DNA of 64,000 nucleotides from the NCBI GenBank assembly GCA_021604725.1, contig BQJN01000001.1, positions 1-64,000 on the forward strand, in the 5' to 3' direction. Below are positions 1-8,057 of the stretch, piece by piece. Source of the stretch: Lysobacteraceae bacterium (GTDB lineage: Bacteria; Pseudomonadota; Gammaproteobacteria; Xanthomonadales; BQJN01). The notes beneath the pieces were generated by a model. The model worked only from the letters and a program-made list of their open reading frames with translations, made no database searches and was not told where the DNA came from. Position numbers and translations under genes: made by a program. Numbering within the stretch: the stretch's first letter is position 1; the number at the start of each line of letters is the position of its first letter.

Positions 1-593
1 GGCCGCTACTGGTCGATTCGGCGGACGGAACTCACCTGATGGGCGTGCGTTTGACCGCCCCCGGGGCCTGGCGGCTGCTATCCATTCCGATGGTCGAGAC
101 TCAGGGGCAGGTGGTCGACTTGCAAGCGATGATCGGCGCCGATTGCGAAGCATTTAGGCAGCGCCTGGGCAACTTGCCGGGATTCTTGCCTCGATTGGCC
201 TGGTTCGAACACTGGTTGGCGCATCGCCTGATACGAGGCCCACGGGTACATCCGGCCGTCGCCTTCGCGGCTGGCGCAATCGAACGTGCGCAGGGCGGCT
301 TGCGCTTGGATCGGCTGGTGCGAGAGACCGGCTTTAGTGTGCGCTGGCTTAACCATCAGTTTGCTCTGCAAGTGGGGCTGAACTTAAAGCGCTATGCGCG
401 GTTGGCCAAGTTCCGCCGTGCCTTGGGTATGTTGTCCAGCCCGGAAAAGGTGACGCTAACTTCAGTGGCGTTGGATTGCGGCTATTACGACCAGTCGCAT
501 TTTAATCGCGAGTTTCACGCATTTGCTGGTTGTTCTCCAGGTCACTACCTGGCGAACAAGGGACCGGATGGGGCCAGTGTGTTGGAGGAGTGA
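1..593 (+). CDS. AraC-family transcriptional regulator (5' end outside window)
   Basis: The reading frame is open from the first codons of the window, and the residues before the first ATG at 39 (LLVDSADGTHL) read as protein, so the gene is cut by the window edge. The C-terminal 100 residues form an AraC-type double helix-turn-helix: the first helix pair lies around LRLDRLVRETGFSVRWLNHQF, and the second carries the family signature around VALDCGYYDQSHFNREF followed by GCSPGHY. The N-terminal part looks like the small sensing domain of AraC regulators that lack a sugar-binding cupin. It should be a cytoplasmic DNA-binding regulator. The effector and target genes cannot be told; the next gene is 450 bp away behind a repeat region, so no link to it is implied. 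Confidence 0.85.
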   Translation, partial: PLLVDSADGTHLMGVRLTAPGAWRLLSIPMVETQGQVVDLQAMIGADCEAFRQRLGNLPGFLPRLAWFEHWLAHRLIRGPRVHPAVAFAAGAIERAQGGLRLDRLVRETGFSVRWLNHQFALQVGLNLKRYARLAKFRRALGMLSSPEKVTLTSVALDCGYYDQSHFNREFHAFAGCSPGHYLANKGPDGASVLEE

Positions 594-622
594 AGGGTGG
601 TTGGCTGTGCATTTGCTTCAGG

Positions 623-740
623 CCACGACTAGGTTGAGCCCCTAATCCGAGTGCCGTTGCTTAGGGGCTACGACTAGGTTGGGTCCCTCATCCGAGTGCC
701 GTTGCTTAAGACCACGACTAGGTTGGGCCCCTCATCCGAC
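623..740. repeat. Tandem direct repeat, about 45 bp, 2.5 copies
   Basis: The motif acgactaggttg, followed by a ccct-atccga core, occurs at 625, 670 and 714, a period of 45 then 44 bp. The first two copies also share gtgccgttgctta downstream. The third copy runs directly into the inverted-repeat element that follows, so the repeats look like duplications of the outer arm of that element. No coding signal is convincing here. Confidence 0.8.
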
Positions 741-914
741 CGCGCCGATGGCGCGCCCACCTTCTCCCAATGGGAGAAGGAACTTACCCGTGCTTTCATT
801 GCTGTTCGCTTCCAGCTCTTTGTTCGGCCGCACGAACAAATCCCTTCTCCCATTGGGAGAAGGTGGCTGCACGTTGAGGTGCAGACGGATGAGGGGTGCA
901 AGCTGGTTGTAGCC
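711..914. repeat. REP/MITE-like palindromic extragenic element
   Basis: Two inverted arms face each other. The left arm has cccctcatccg at 728-738 and a 21-bp palindrome ccttctcccaatgggagaag(g) at 760-780. The right arm has the same palindrome type at 843-863 and cggatgagggg at 886-896. Outside these, ctacgactaggttg-like sequence on the left is matched by the complement of the segment ending at 914. Small hairpins (cgcgccgatggcgcg on the left, ctgcacgttgaggtgcag on the right) sit inside each arm. I see no transposase, so this is a non-autonomous repetitive element. Overlapping short reading frames here are artefacts of the repeats. Confidence 0.75.
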
Positions 915-1041
915 TCCGAATTTGCAGGGACTAAAGCTCATCGTAGCCTTAAGCCGGTCCCCACTTCACTTTTTTACAATCCAGTCGCCGTCCGATGCCT
1001 CAAAGTGCTCCTGAATTTCAATTCAACGCGGGAGTCACTCA

Positions 1042-1446
1042 ATGGACATCACACAAATCAATCTGTGGGCAGTGCTGGCCGCTGCTGTTTCAAGCTTTCT
1101 GGTCGGAGGACTTTGGTATTCACCGGTCTTGTTCGGCAAGGCCTGGATGCAGGCGGCTGGTCTCAGTGAGGCGCAGTTGGCCAGGGCCAATCAAGCGCGA
1201 ACATTCGGGCTGAGTTTGTTGCTCTGTCTGCTCTCTGCTTCAGTCTTTGCGGTGTTCCTTGGGCCAGCACCAGAGCTCGGTTTTGCTGTCGGCGTTGGCG
1301 TACTGGCAGGAGCGTGCTGGGTCGCCAGTTCCTTTGCAATCAACTATCTGTTTGAGCAGCGGTCGATGAAACTGTTTGCGATCAATGGCGGATACCATAC
1401 AGTGCAGTTTGCTTTGTATGGATTGATTCTGGGAGCGTGGCAATGA
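1042..1446 (+). CDS. DUF1761 family small membrane protein
   Basis: The product is 134 residues and almost entirely hydrophobic, with about four membrane segments (near residues 8-30, 55-75, 80-105 and 113-132). The WAVLAAAVSSFLVGGLWYSP start and the short polar loop GLSEAQLARANQ are typical of DUF1761, a family of inner-membrane proteins of unknown function. A ribosome binding site GGGAG at 1029-1033 lies eight bases before the ATG. The stop codon overlaps the start of the next gene (ATGA at 1443-1446), so the two are probably co-translated. No catalytic residues are evident, and function is unknown. Confidence 0.8.
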   Translation: MDITQINLWAVLAAAVSSFLVGGLWYSPVLFGKAWMQAAGLSEAQLARANQARTFGLSLLLCLLSASVFAVFLGPAPELGFAVGVGVLAGACWVASSFAINYLFEQRSMKLFAINGGYHTVQFALYGLILGAWQ

Positions 1447-2810
1447 AACTGCTGATTCTGATCATCGCTTTGACCATGGTTTCGCCGCTGGCATTGGGGC
1501 AATCTACCGCTAGTGCCGATGGTGACTGGGCTGAACGGTTCGCACCGATGCATTGGTTGACCAAACGCTGTTGGAAGGCGACCTTCCCGGATGGGGTGAC
1601 CACCGATCAACACTGTTTTGGCTATCAGTACGGCGACAAATTCATTCACGACAGCCACGTCGTTACTGGTCCCAACCCGACCTACCGCGGCCAGACGCTG
1701 TATGCCTGGGACGCCGAGAACGAACAGATCACCTACTGGTACTGGACCAACCTTGGCAGCTACAGCACCGGTGTAATGCATGTCATGGAGGACGGTGCGC
1801 TGTATTCCCCCGAGCGTCATGTCGCTGATGACGGCACGATCACTGAACTTCGCAGTGTTTGGCGGTACGACGGGGACAGTAGCTTTACATCTACGCAACA
1901 GCAGAAAGTGGACGGCCAGTGGCAGGCGGTTTGGGAGATTGTCTACCACGACATTCGCCGCAATCAGGCAGCGGATGTGAGCGTGCTGAAAGATAGCAAC
2001 GGCCTGGTATTCACTCGCTATCACAACGAATCTCATGACCTGATCAAGCTGGGTGGAGATGGTAACGTCGTGGCGATAACCGACAGCGCAGCCACCGATT
2101 GGGTGTATGCCGGTGGCGCAGAGCCTTTATTCGTCTCCAGACGCGGGGTGCCCAAAGGTGAGCGTGGCTACCTGCTGTACCGACTGCGCGCCGATGGAAG
2201 TTTTAAGCGGGCATTCGATCACTTGCTCAGCGACAGCGCGGTGAGCTTGTCTCGGGATGGCCGACGTTACGCCGTCGCCATGCACGATGGCAACGATACC
2301 GAGCTTTGGCTGGTCAATGTCGAAAGTGGCCATGCCGATCGCCTGACCGACAACGCATGCAAGGATACCGACCCGAACTGGTCGGCAAGCGATGAGTGGC
2401 TGGTCTATCGGTCAGATTGCGGAGGGGCCTCAGATATCTGGCGCATGCGCCTGGCCGACGGCCATGTCGAACAACTGACATCCAATGCATCCAACGACGG
2501 AGAACTGGGCTATGGTGGTGAGGGGCCGCCACGTTACTCTCCGGACGGGCAAACCATCGCCTGGATGTCCCATGATGGTGATTGGGAGATTGCCTTGATG
2601 GATGCCGATGGCTCCAATCAGCGACAATTGACCAACAACGACGTCAATGACTCGTTCCCGGCCTGGTCCCCCTCAGGCCAGTTGATTGCCTTTAACTCGG
2701 ATCGTGACGGTAACGAAGAGATCTATGTGATCGATGTTACGAGCCGCAATGTCAGCCGCATGACCTTCACACCCGAGCCCGAATACGCGCCGGTATTCAT
2801 TTCACCCTGA
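1443..2810 (+). CDS. Exported protein: DUF6265-like domain plus TolB-type (PD40) beta-propeller
   Basis: About 455 residues with a classical signal peptide (MKLLILIIALTMVSPLALGQ), so periplasmic or secreted. Residues 30-180 resemble the DUF6265-type lipocalin-like fold (MHWLTKRCWKATFPDG, then ITYWYWTNLGS). The C-terminal 250 residues hold WD40-like PD40 repeats as in TolB, with the recurring pattern sPDGxxIAWMSxxDGDWEIALMD and GQLIAFNSDRDGNEEIYVID. I chose ATG 1443 over the in-frame GTG at 1437 because GGGAG at 1431-1435 is seven bases from the ATG but only one from the GTG. It overlaps the DUF1761 gene by four bases. Combining the two domains is unusual; function is not known. Confidence 0.75.
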   Translation: MKLLILIIALTMVSPLALGQSTASADGDWAERFAPMHWLTKRCWKATFPDGVTTDQHCFGYQYGDKFIHDSHVVTGPNPTYRGQTLYAWDAENEQITYWYWTNLGSYSTGVMHVMEDGALYSPERHVADDGTITELRSVWRYDGDSSFTSTQQQKVDGQWQAVWEIVYHDIRRNQAADVSVLKDSNGLVFTRYHNESHDLIKLGGDGNVVAITDSAATDWVYAGGAEPLFVSRRGVPKGERGYLLYRLRADGSFKRAFDHLLSDSAVSLSRDGRRYAVAMHDGNDTELWLVNVESGHADRLTDNACKDTDPNWSASDEWLVYRSDCGGASDIWRMRLADGHVEQLTSNASNDGELGYGGEGPPRYSPDGQTIAWMSHDGDWEIALMDADGSNQRQLTNNDVNDSFPAWSPSGQLIAFNSDRDGNEEIYVIDVTSRNVSRMTFTPEPEYAPVFISP

Positions 2811-2832
2811 ACTTTTCCTTGCTGCCCTTGGG

Positions 2833-2850
2833 CCCGCATTGGCGGGTTTT
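2833..2850 (+). terminator. Rho-independent terminator after the TolB-like gene
   Basis: CCCGC-ATTG-GCGGG hairpin (2833-2846) directly followed by TTTT, 22 bp after the stop codon at 2810. The stem is short (5 bp) but all G-C. Confidence 0.6.
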
Positions 2851-2906
2851 GCCCGAAGCCACGTTCTTGGAGGTAATCGTTATCAGATAGATCAGGAGTT
2901 GTTGCC

Positions 2907-3521
2907 ATGTTTCTTTCTCGCCTACGGACATTTTTGGCATCGGTTGGGCTTTGTTTTTTGGTGTTTTTTGCCGCCGTACCGAAAGCATCGGCTGCCAACC
3001 TCGTGCAAAACCCGATTTTTGATGTCAGCTATGACGATTGGTCCGAGTCCGGCACTGGATTTGGCTTTACCAGGCAATGGCACCCGCTGGACGCCAATGA
3101 CGATCCGGCGTCGGGTTCGTTCCAGATGGAGCTGGAGCCAACGACCGGGTCAGTTTTTCTATCGGGCCTTTTTCAGTCGGTCCCAATTGAGGAGTTGACC
3201 GACTATACCTTCGGTGCCGATATACTGATGCCGGAATCACAGTCTTCGGCGCATAAAGCACAGGTTTTCATGACGACGTTCGAAGACCCTCAGTGCTTTG
3301 GCAGTCATCAGGGCTTGGTGGTGGCGACGGGTTTCGTCTCGCAGCAAGGTGAATGGGAGACCGTGGCCACAGACTTGGAGACGCCGGAGAGTGCTCAATG
3401 CGCTCGAGTGTGGTTCCGCGTCATCGGCTCAGTCGGCAATGTCCTGTCGGTCCACTATGACAACGCATTCGTGTTTGACAGCTTCGAGTTGGAAGGGATT
3501 TTTCGAAGCGGCTTTGAATAG
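2907..3521 (+). CDS. Secreted carbohydrate-binding-like protein with C-terminal IFRSGFE tail
   Basis: 204 residues with a signal peptide of about 29 residues (hydrophobic core ASVGLCFLVFFAA, then KASA-A as a likely cleavage site). The mature part starts NLVQNPIFDVSYDDW, the usual opening of carbohydrate-binding-module or discoidin-like jelly-roll domains, and ends with a typical closing strand (VHYDNAFVFDSFELE). The last seven residues, IFRSGFE, match a tail I recall on many exported proteins of Xanthomonadales-like bacteria; its role is not established. The gene stands alone between a terminator and the ribBA operon. The binding target is unknown. Confidence 0.7.
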   Translation: MFLSRLRTFLASVGLCFLVFFAAVPKASAANLVQNPIFDVSYDDWSESGTGFGFTRQWHPLDANDDPASGSFQMELEPTTGSVFLSGLFQSVPIEELTDYTFGADILMPESQSSAHKAQVFMTTFEDPQCFGSHQGLVVATGFVSQQGEWETVATDLETPESAQCARVWFRVIGSVGNVLSVHYDNAFVFDSFELEGIFRSGFE

Positions 3522-3593
3522 GTCGCTATTGGCCCGCTAGCGCGATAAAATAGGCGGTTTGTACCCGCAGGCCGTCCAGGCCAGGACCATCAC

Positions 3594-4721
3594 GTGCACC
3601 TAAATTCCATCGAAGAAATTATCGCCGACATTCGCGCAGGCCGCATGGTCGTGATGATGGATGATGAAGATCGTGAGAACGAAGGCGACCTGATCATGGC
3701 CGCCAGCAAAGTTCGACCTGAAGACATTAACTTCATGGCGCGCTATGCGCGTGGTCTGATCTGTTTGCCGATGACACGTGATCGCTGCAAACAATTGCGA
3801 TTGCCACTGATGGTCAATGACAACCAGGCCCGGTTTTCGACCAATTTCACGGTGTCGATTGAGGCCCGGGAAGGGGTCACGACCGGCATTTCAGCTTATG
3901 ACCGAGCGCATACCGTGCGCACCGCAGCGCGGCCTGATGCCAGCCCGGATGACCTGTCGCAGCCGGGACATATTTTCCCATTGATGGCTGAGCCCGGTGG
4001 CGTTTTGACCCGTGCCGGTCACACTGAGGCAGGCGTTGACCTGGCCTGCCTTGCTGGCTTGGAACCGGCTGCCGTGTTGGTTGAGATTCTCAATGAAGAC
4101 GGCTCCATGGCACGCCGTCCGCAGTTGGAAAAGTTTGCACGCGAACACGATTTGAAGATTGGCACGGTGGCCGATCTGATCCGTTATCGGATGGCGCACG
4201 AAAAAACGGTACAACGCACCGTTGAGCGCGATGTGGAAACCGATTTCGGTTCGTTCCACATGGTGGCCTATCATGACTCGATCAAGAAGTGCACGCATGT
4301 TGCACTGGTGCACGGTGAGTTGAAAGATCAAGTGCCGCTGGTGCGGGTACACGTACCCAACCCGTTGAGTGATGCCTTGCGTATTGCCGACGAGTCGTTT
4401 GGCTTGCCGGTGCATGTGGCCATGGAAGAGATGGTCAAATCGGATAGTGGTGTGTTGCTGATGCTTGGTTATGGTGAAGAGCTTGGCGAGTTGGTTGAAT
4501 CGATCAGCGAATCGAGCAACACCCCGTTCAATCGGGGCGACAACGCGGCATCTGCTGAACTTAGAAGTTATGGCATAGGTGCACAAATCCTGACTGACCT
4601 GGGGGTTCAGCGCATGCGTGTGTTGTCTGCGCCCAAGGTGTTTCACGGGCTTTCAGGCTTTGGTCTTGAAGTTGTGGACTATGTCGATCCAGTGCATGGC
4701 TCAAAGGAGGCCCAGGCATGA
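3594..4721 (+). CDS. ribBA: 3,4-dihydroxy-2-butanone-4-phosphate synthase with degenerate GTP cyclohydrolase II domain
   Basis: 375 residues. The first 205 form the DHBP synthase domain, which turns ribulose 5-phosphate into the four-carbon unit of riboflavin; the acidic active-site loop [10 protein letters not shown] lies at residues 23-32 and the GHTEAG motif near 142. The C-terminal half has the GTP cyclohydrolase II fold, but the zinc-binding cysteine motif is missing: where RxHSECLTGD is expected the sequence reads [13 protein letters not shown]. That half is therefore probably inactive, as in several gammaproteobacterial RibBA proteins, and a separate ribA should exist elsewhere. The start is a GTG with only a weak ribosome binding site. 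It overlaps ribH by four bases, giving the operon ribBA-ribH-nusB. No FMN riboswitch is visible upstream. Confidence 0.92.
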   Translation: MHLNSIEEIIADIRAGRMVVMMDDEDRENEGDLIMAASKVRPEDINFMARYARGLICLPMTRDRCKQLRLPLMVNDNQARFSTNFTVSIEAREGVTTGISAYDRAHTVRTAARPDASPDDLSQPGHIFPLMAEPGGVLTRAGHTEAGVDLACLAGLEPAAVLVEILNEDGSMARRPQLEKFAREHDLKIGTVADLIRYRMAHEKTVQRTVERDVETDFGSFHMVAYHDSIKKCTHVALVHGELKDQVPLVRVHVPNPLSDALRIADESFGLPVHVAMEEMVKSDSGVLLMLGYGEELGELVESISESSNTPFNRGDNAASAELRSYGIGAQILTDLGVQRMRVLSAPKVFHGLSGFGLEVVDYVDPVHGSKEAQA

Positions 4722-5185
4722 AAGAGATTGTTGGCAGTTTAGTTGCTGGCGAGGGCGACAAATACGCGATCGTCGCTGGGCGATTTAACTCACTGATCGT
4801 TGATGCACTTATTGAGGGCGCAAATGAGTGCCTGATCCGTCACGGCGTGGATGATGATGACATCACTTTAATCAAGGTGCCTGGCGCGTTTGAAATACCG
4901 ATTGTTGCACAGCGCCTGGCCGCAACCGGTGACTACCGCGCGGTACTGGCCTTGGGTGCAGTCATTCGCGGTGCCACCCCGCATTTCGACTTTGTTGCTG
5001 GTGAGTGTGCGTCCGGAATCATGAAAGCCTCATTGGACACCGGTTGCCCGATTATTTTCGGCGTGTTGACCACCGAGACCATTGAACAGGCACTTGAGCG
5101 TGCTGGCACCAAGGCTGGCAACAAGGGTGCCGATGCTGCCATGGCGGCGTTGGAAACCGTATCAGCGCTTGAGCAGATTAGATGA
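4718..5185 (+). CDS. ribH: 6,7-dimethyl-8-ribityllumazine synthase
   Basis: 155 residues, the normal length. It condenses the DHBP from RibB with the ribityl-aminouracil intermediate to make lumazine, the second-last step of riboflavin synthesis. Family motifs are present in order: AGRFN near residue 21, PGAFEIP near 52, and [14 protein letters not shown] near 80 with the catalytic histidine. The start overlaps the ribBA stop by four bases (ATGA), and its own stop overlaps the nusB start in the same way. These proteins form cytoplasmic icosahedral or pentameric shells. Confidence 0.97.
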   Translation: MKEIVGSLVAGEGDKYAIVAGRFNSLIVDALIEGANECLIRHGVDDDDITLIKVPGAFEIPIVAQRLAATGDYRAVLALGAVIRGATPHFDFVAGECASGIMKASLDTGCPIIFGVLTTETIEQALERAGTKAGNKGADAAMAALETVSALEQIR

Positions 5186-5637
5186 GCGGCAAACAACAAC
5201 CATTCGCTGATCGGCAGCGAGCCAGGCGTCGCGCCTTGCAATCGCTGTATCAGTGGCAACTGACCGGTCAAGACATCAAGGACATCCAGCGGCAGTTTTG
5301 CGAAGAGCAGGACATGTCCACTGTGGATGTCGATTTTTTCAATGAAATTGGGCGGCAGGTTGTTGAGCATCAAGCCGAACTGGATGCAGACTTGCTGCCG
5401 TTCCTGCAGCGCGATGCTGCCACTCTAGACCCGTTGGAGCGGGCGGTGCTGTGGATTGGCGCTTATGAGCTCAAGCATCATCGTTATACGCCCTACCGTG
5501 TTGTGATCAACGAAGCGGTTGATCTTGCCGCTCGCTTTGCGTCCGAACAGGGCCATGCCTTTGTTAACGGGGTGCTCGATCGAGCCGCCAGCAAACTGCG
5601 GGCCGAAGAATACGCAGAACAAACCAAAGAGAAATAA
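5182..5637 (+). CDS. nusB: Transcription antitermination factor NusB
   Basis: 151 residues, all-helical. The N-terminus shows the NusB signature ([21 protein letters not shown]) and the C-terminal half has [16 protein letters not shown] and [11 protein letters not shown], with ending [14 protein letters not shown]. NusB binds boxA RNA together with NusE (S10) to assemble the rRNA antitermination complex. The ribH-nusB-thiL-pgpA order is conserved in gammaproteobacteria. ATGA overlap with ribH indicates translational coupling. Confidence 0.97.
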   Translation: MSGKQQPFADRQRARRRALQSLYQWQLTGQDIKDIQRQFCEEQDMSTVDVDFFNEIGRQVVEHQAELDADLLPFLQRDAATLDPLERAVLWIGAYELKHHRYTPYRVVINEAVDLAARFASEQGHAFVNGVLDRAASKLRAEEYAEQTKEK

Positions 5638-5651
5638 ATCCTCTGGCCGGC

Positions 5652-6617
5652 GTGTCCTTAAGCGAATTTGATCTTATTGCTCGCCTCCGTGAGGGCGTCG
5701 TTTCTGCTGTGCACGATTCCGCGATCATCGAGGGAATTGGCGATGATGCAGCGGTCGTGCGTGTGCGCGAAGGCCATGACCTGGTGGTCGCAGTTGACAC
5801 CCTGGTTGAGGGTCGTCACTTTTTCGCCGGAACCGATCCAGCCTCGATTGCCCACAAGGCCCTGGCGGTCAATTTGAGTGATCTGGCCGCAATGGGAGCG
5901 GTGCCGCGTTGGGCTACCTTGTCATTGACCCTGCCTAACGCTGATGCAGGCTGGCTGGATGATTTTATCGCTGGCTGGTTACCGTTGGCGCAGCAGCATG
6001 GCGTTGCTTTGATTGGTGGCGATACCACGGCAGGGCCGTTGTCGGTATCGGTACAGTTGATGGGGGAGGTGCTGGTCGGTAAACAGGTGTCGCGCCATGG
6101 GGCAAACGTCGGCGATTCGATTTGGGTCACCGGAACACTGGGAGACGCGGCTTTGGCACTGCACTTGCTCAACGCTGACAAAGCGGTGCCAACGGCGCTG
6201 GCTGAGGCGCTGCATCGACCGCGGCCGCCCGTTGGTTTTGGTCGCCAGTTGCCGACCTTGGCGTCCGCCGCCATTGATGTGTCGGATGGGCTGGCGGCTG
6301 ATCTGGGGCACATCTGCCATGCCAGTGGTGTTGGTGCGAGCATATACATGGAATCACTGCCAAGATCGGCTGATTTTAACCACCAGGTACCGGATGACTG
6401 GGCACGTTTGGCGCTTGGCGGCGACGACTATCAACTTTGCTTCTGCACGGGGCTGGATGACACGGCGGTGCTGCAATTGGCCGAGTCGACTGATGTGTCG
6501 GTAACGCGCATCGGTGATGTGGTGGACGGCAGCGGCGTGCAATGCATACTGAGTGATGGCTCAATTGCCAGCATAGAAGACACTGGTTTCGATCATTTCA
6601 ACAGGAAACAATCATGA
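5652..6617 (+). CDS. thiL: Thiamine-monophosphate kinase
   Basis: 321 residues. It phosphorylates thiamine monophosphate to thiamine diphosphate with ATP, the last step in making the cofactor. Typical AIR-synthase-fold motifs are present: GIGDDAAVV near residue 27, VDTLVEGRHFF near 48, GGDTTAGP near 120 and AIDVSDGLAADL near 212. The start is GTG at 5652 (MSLSEFDLI is the usual opening), 14 bases after nusB. The stop overlaps the pgpA ATG by four bases. No TPP riboswitch is seen, as expected for a gene inside this operon. Confidence 0.96.
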   Translation: MSLSEFDLIARLREGVVSAVHDSAIIEGIGDDAAVVRVREGHDLVVAVDTLVEGRHFFAGTDPASIAHKALAVNLSDLAAMGAVPRWATLSLTLPNADAGWLDDFIAGWLPLAQQHGVALIGGDTTAGPLSVSVQLMGEVLVGKQVSRHGANVGDSIWVTGTLGDAALALHLLNADKAVPTALAEALHRPRPPVGFGRQLPTLASAAIDVSDGLAADLGHICHASGVGASIYMESLPRSADFNHQVPDDWARLALGGDDYQLCFCTGLDDTAVLQLAESTDVSVTRIGDVVDGSGVQCILSDGSIASIEDTGFDHFNRKQS

Positions 6618-7096
6618 CGCCACGACAGGTAGTTGGCACGCCGCACGGCTTTATTGCACTGGGATTTGGCAGCGGTCTGGCACCGATTGCGCCGGGTACT
6701 GCTGGCTCGTTGCTGGCCTTGCCATTTATGTTCCTGATCAAGCCCTTGCCGTGGTTTGGTGTCGTCATTGTTTTGGCCGCTGCCTTTTTGCTTGGCTTGT
6801 GGGCTTGTCAGCGCGCAGGAGACGACTTGGGCGTTACCGATCATGGGTCGATTGTCTGGGATGAGTTCATCGGCATGTGGATCACATTGTTATTGGTGCC
6901 TTTGAACTGGTTTACCCTGGTGGTTGGGTTCTTCGCATTTCGATTCTTCGATATCGTCAAACCCTGGCCCGTACGCAAGCTCGAGCGCAGCCTCGGTGGT
7001 GCTCTGGGGGTGATCGTCGATGATATGGCCGCGGGCGTCTATGCCCTGGTGGCTACCACGCTGATTTGGCGATTCGCGGCACCCTGGCTGGGTTGA
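6614..7096 (+). CDS. pgpA: Phosphatidylglycerophosphatase A
   Basis: 160 residues with several membrane segments. PgpA dephosphorylates phosphatidylglycerol phosphate at the inner membrane to give phosphatidylglycerol. The signature GLAPIAPGTAGSL lies near residue 24, and the acidic motif SIVWDEFIGMW near residue 78 supplies metal-binding residues. It is the last gene of the ribBA-ribH-nusB-thiL-pgpA operon, overlapping thiL by four bases. The next gene is on the opposite strand. Confidence 0.96.
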   Translation: MTPRQVVGTPHGFIALGFGSGLAPIAPGTAGSLLALPFMFLIKPLPWFGVVIVLAAAFLLGLWACQRAGDDLGVTDHGSIVWDEFIGMWITLLLVPLNWFTLVVGFFAFRFFDIVKPWPVRKLERSLGGALGVIVDDMAAGVYALVATTLIWRFAAPWLG

Positions 7097-7112
7097 TTGC
7101 ACGCAAGAAACG

Positions 7113-7143
7113 AAAAAGCCCGCCGCGTTTAGAGCGACGGGCT
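7113..7143 (-). terminator. Rho-independent terminator of the DUF4097 gene
   Basis: Read on the minus strand: AGCCCGTCGC ... GCGGCGGGCT (7143-7134 and 7126-7117, one mismatch) followed by TTTTT (the complement of aaaaa at 7113-7117, partly within the stem). It lies 25 bp after the stop at 7169. It may also slow plus-strand transcription leaving pgpA, but the plus side has no T-run. Confidence 0.8.
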
Positions 7144-7168
7144 GTTGATCGGTGTATGGAACGTTGAT

Positions 7169-7930
7169 CTAGCGAGCACGGCCCTCGATGCGAATTGAGC
7201 CGTTGACGTTTTCCATGCTGATGGTGGCATCGCCGCCGCCAACCACGTCGCGCAGATCACTGCCTACGAAGCGGCCTTTTTCCACCTCCAGGTCCAGGTT
7301 CGAGCTGATGCGTCCGTGTACCGTTGAGGCCTCCAAACGGGCGCTGGCATTCTCGGGCAAATCCACTCGGATCGAACCGTTGACCGAATCCAGCACAACG
7401 TCCTGGCGGTCGTTCATCTTGTCGAACTGAACTTCGATTGAGCCGTTGACGGTGTCGATTTCGGCATCGCCAGTCAACCCTGAGGCCTCGATGTCGCCAT
7501 TGACAGTGCTCAGGTTCATGCTGCCAGCGACACCGATCACATCAATGGCACCATTGACGCTTTCAACGCTACGCAGTTGTGCATTGCGAGGCACTCGCAG
7601 AATGTAGGTCACCTCGCCTGAATTGTTGCTGTTGTTGCCCCACCAGCCGGACTGCTTCTCATAGTCGGTTTCAACGCTGAAGCGGCTGGAAGTGGCCGAG
7701 ATGTCGATCTCGATGCGATCGAGGTGTTCTTCCTTGCGTGCCTTGACAATGGCGTGCAGTTCAACTTCATCACGATCCCAGCCGGTAATCTCAATGTCAC
7801 CGTTGATGTTGTCGACGCTGATGGTCCCGTCAGGGTCGATCGGGTAGGTCTCGCGGATTTCCTTGGTCGCCGCAACAGCTACAGAGCCGATGGCCAGTCC
7901 AGCCACCAAAACCAGTGTGTTCTTCAACAT
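7169..7930 (-). CDS. DUF4097 beta-solenoid exported protein
   Basis: 253 residues with a signal peptide (LVLVAGLAIGSVAVAA, cleavage near residue 21). The mature chain is a DUF4097/DUF4098 repeat protein: the motif V-N-G-x-I recurs about every 20-25 residues (NINGDIEI, SVNGAIDV, TVNGDIEA, TVNGSIEV, SVNGSIRV, TVHGRISS, NVNGSIRI), as expected for a beta-helix. A WGNNSNNSG loop breaks the series near residue 100. Such proteins are periplasmic or surface-located, often near regulators, with no known activity. This one is monocistronic with its own terminator. Confidence 0.85.
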   Translation of the reverse strand: MLKNTLVLVAGLAIGSVAVAATKEIRETYPIDPDGTISVDNINGDIEITGWDRDEVELHAIVKARKEEHLDRIEIDISATSSRFSVETDYEKQSGWWGNNSNNSGEVTYILRVPRNAQLRSVESVNGAIDVIGVAGSMNLSTVNGDIEASGLTGDAEIDTVNGSIEVQFDKMNDRQDVVLDSVNGSIRVDLPENASARLEASTVHGRISSNLDLEVEKGRFVGSDLRDVVGGGDATISMENVNGSIRIEGRAR

Positions 7931-8057
7931 CTCATGCTCCTCGTTTGAGTCTCTTGGTTGTGCTCGCAGAGCAAGGGAATTTGCATGCCTTGTTTACGAG
8001 ATTTGCCAGTTCGATGCTGTGGCGGGTAAAAGGGTTTAAATGGGTTGAGAAATACGC

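Noticed and set aside
674..1169. Several overlapping frames of 65-157 codons on both strands around the repeat element
   Set aside because: They arise from the palindromic repeats, have no ribosome binding site or known motif, and mirror each other.
1344..2036. 230-codon antisense frame over the DUF1761 and TolB-like genes
   Set aside because: Shadow of two well-supported plus-strand genes; no family motif.
3522..3593. Possible FMN riboswitch before ribBA
   Set aside because: The gap is only 72 bp and lacks the conserved RFN-element segments.
3891..4646. 251-codon antisense frame inside ribBA
   Set aside because: Overlaps a certain gene; no start signal and histidine/cysteine-rich composition typical of shadow frames.
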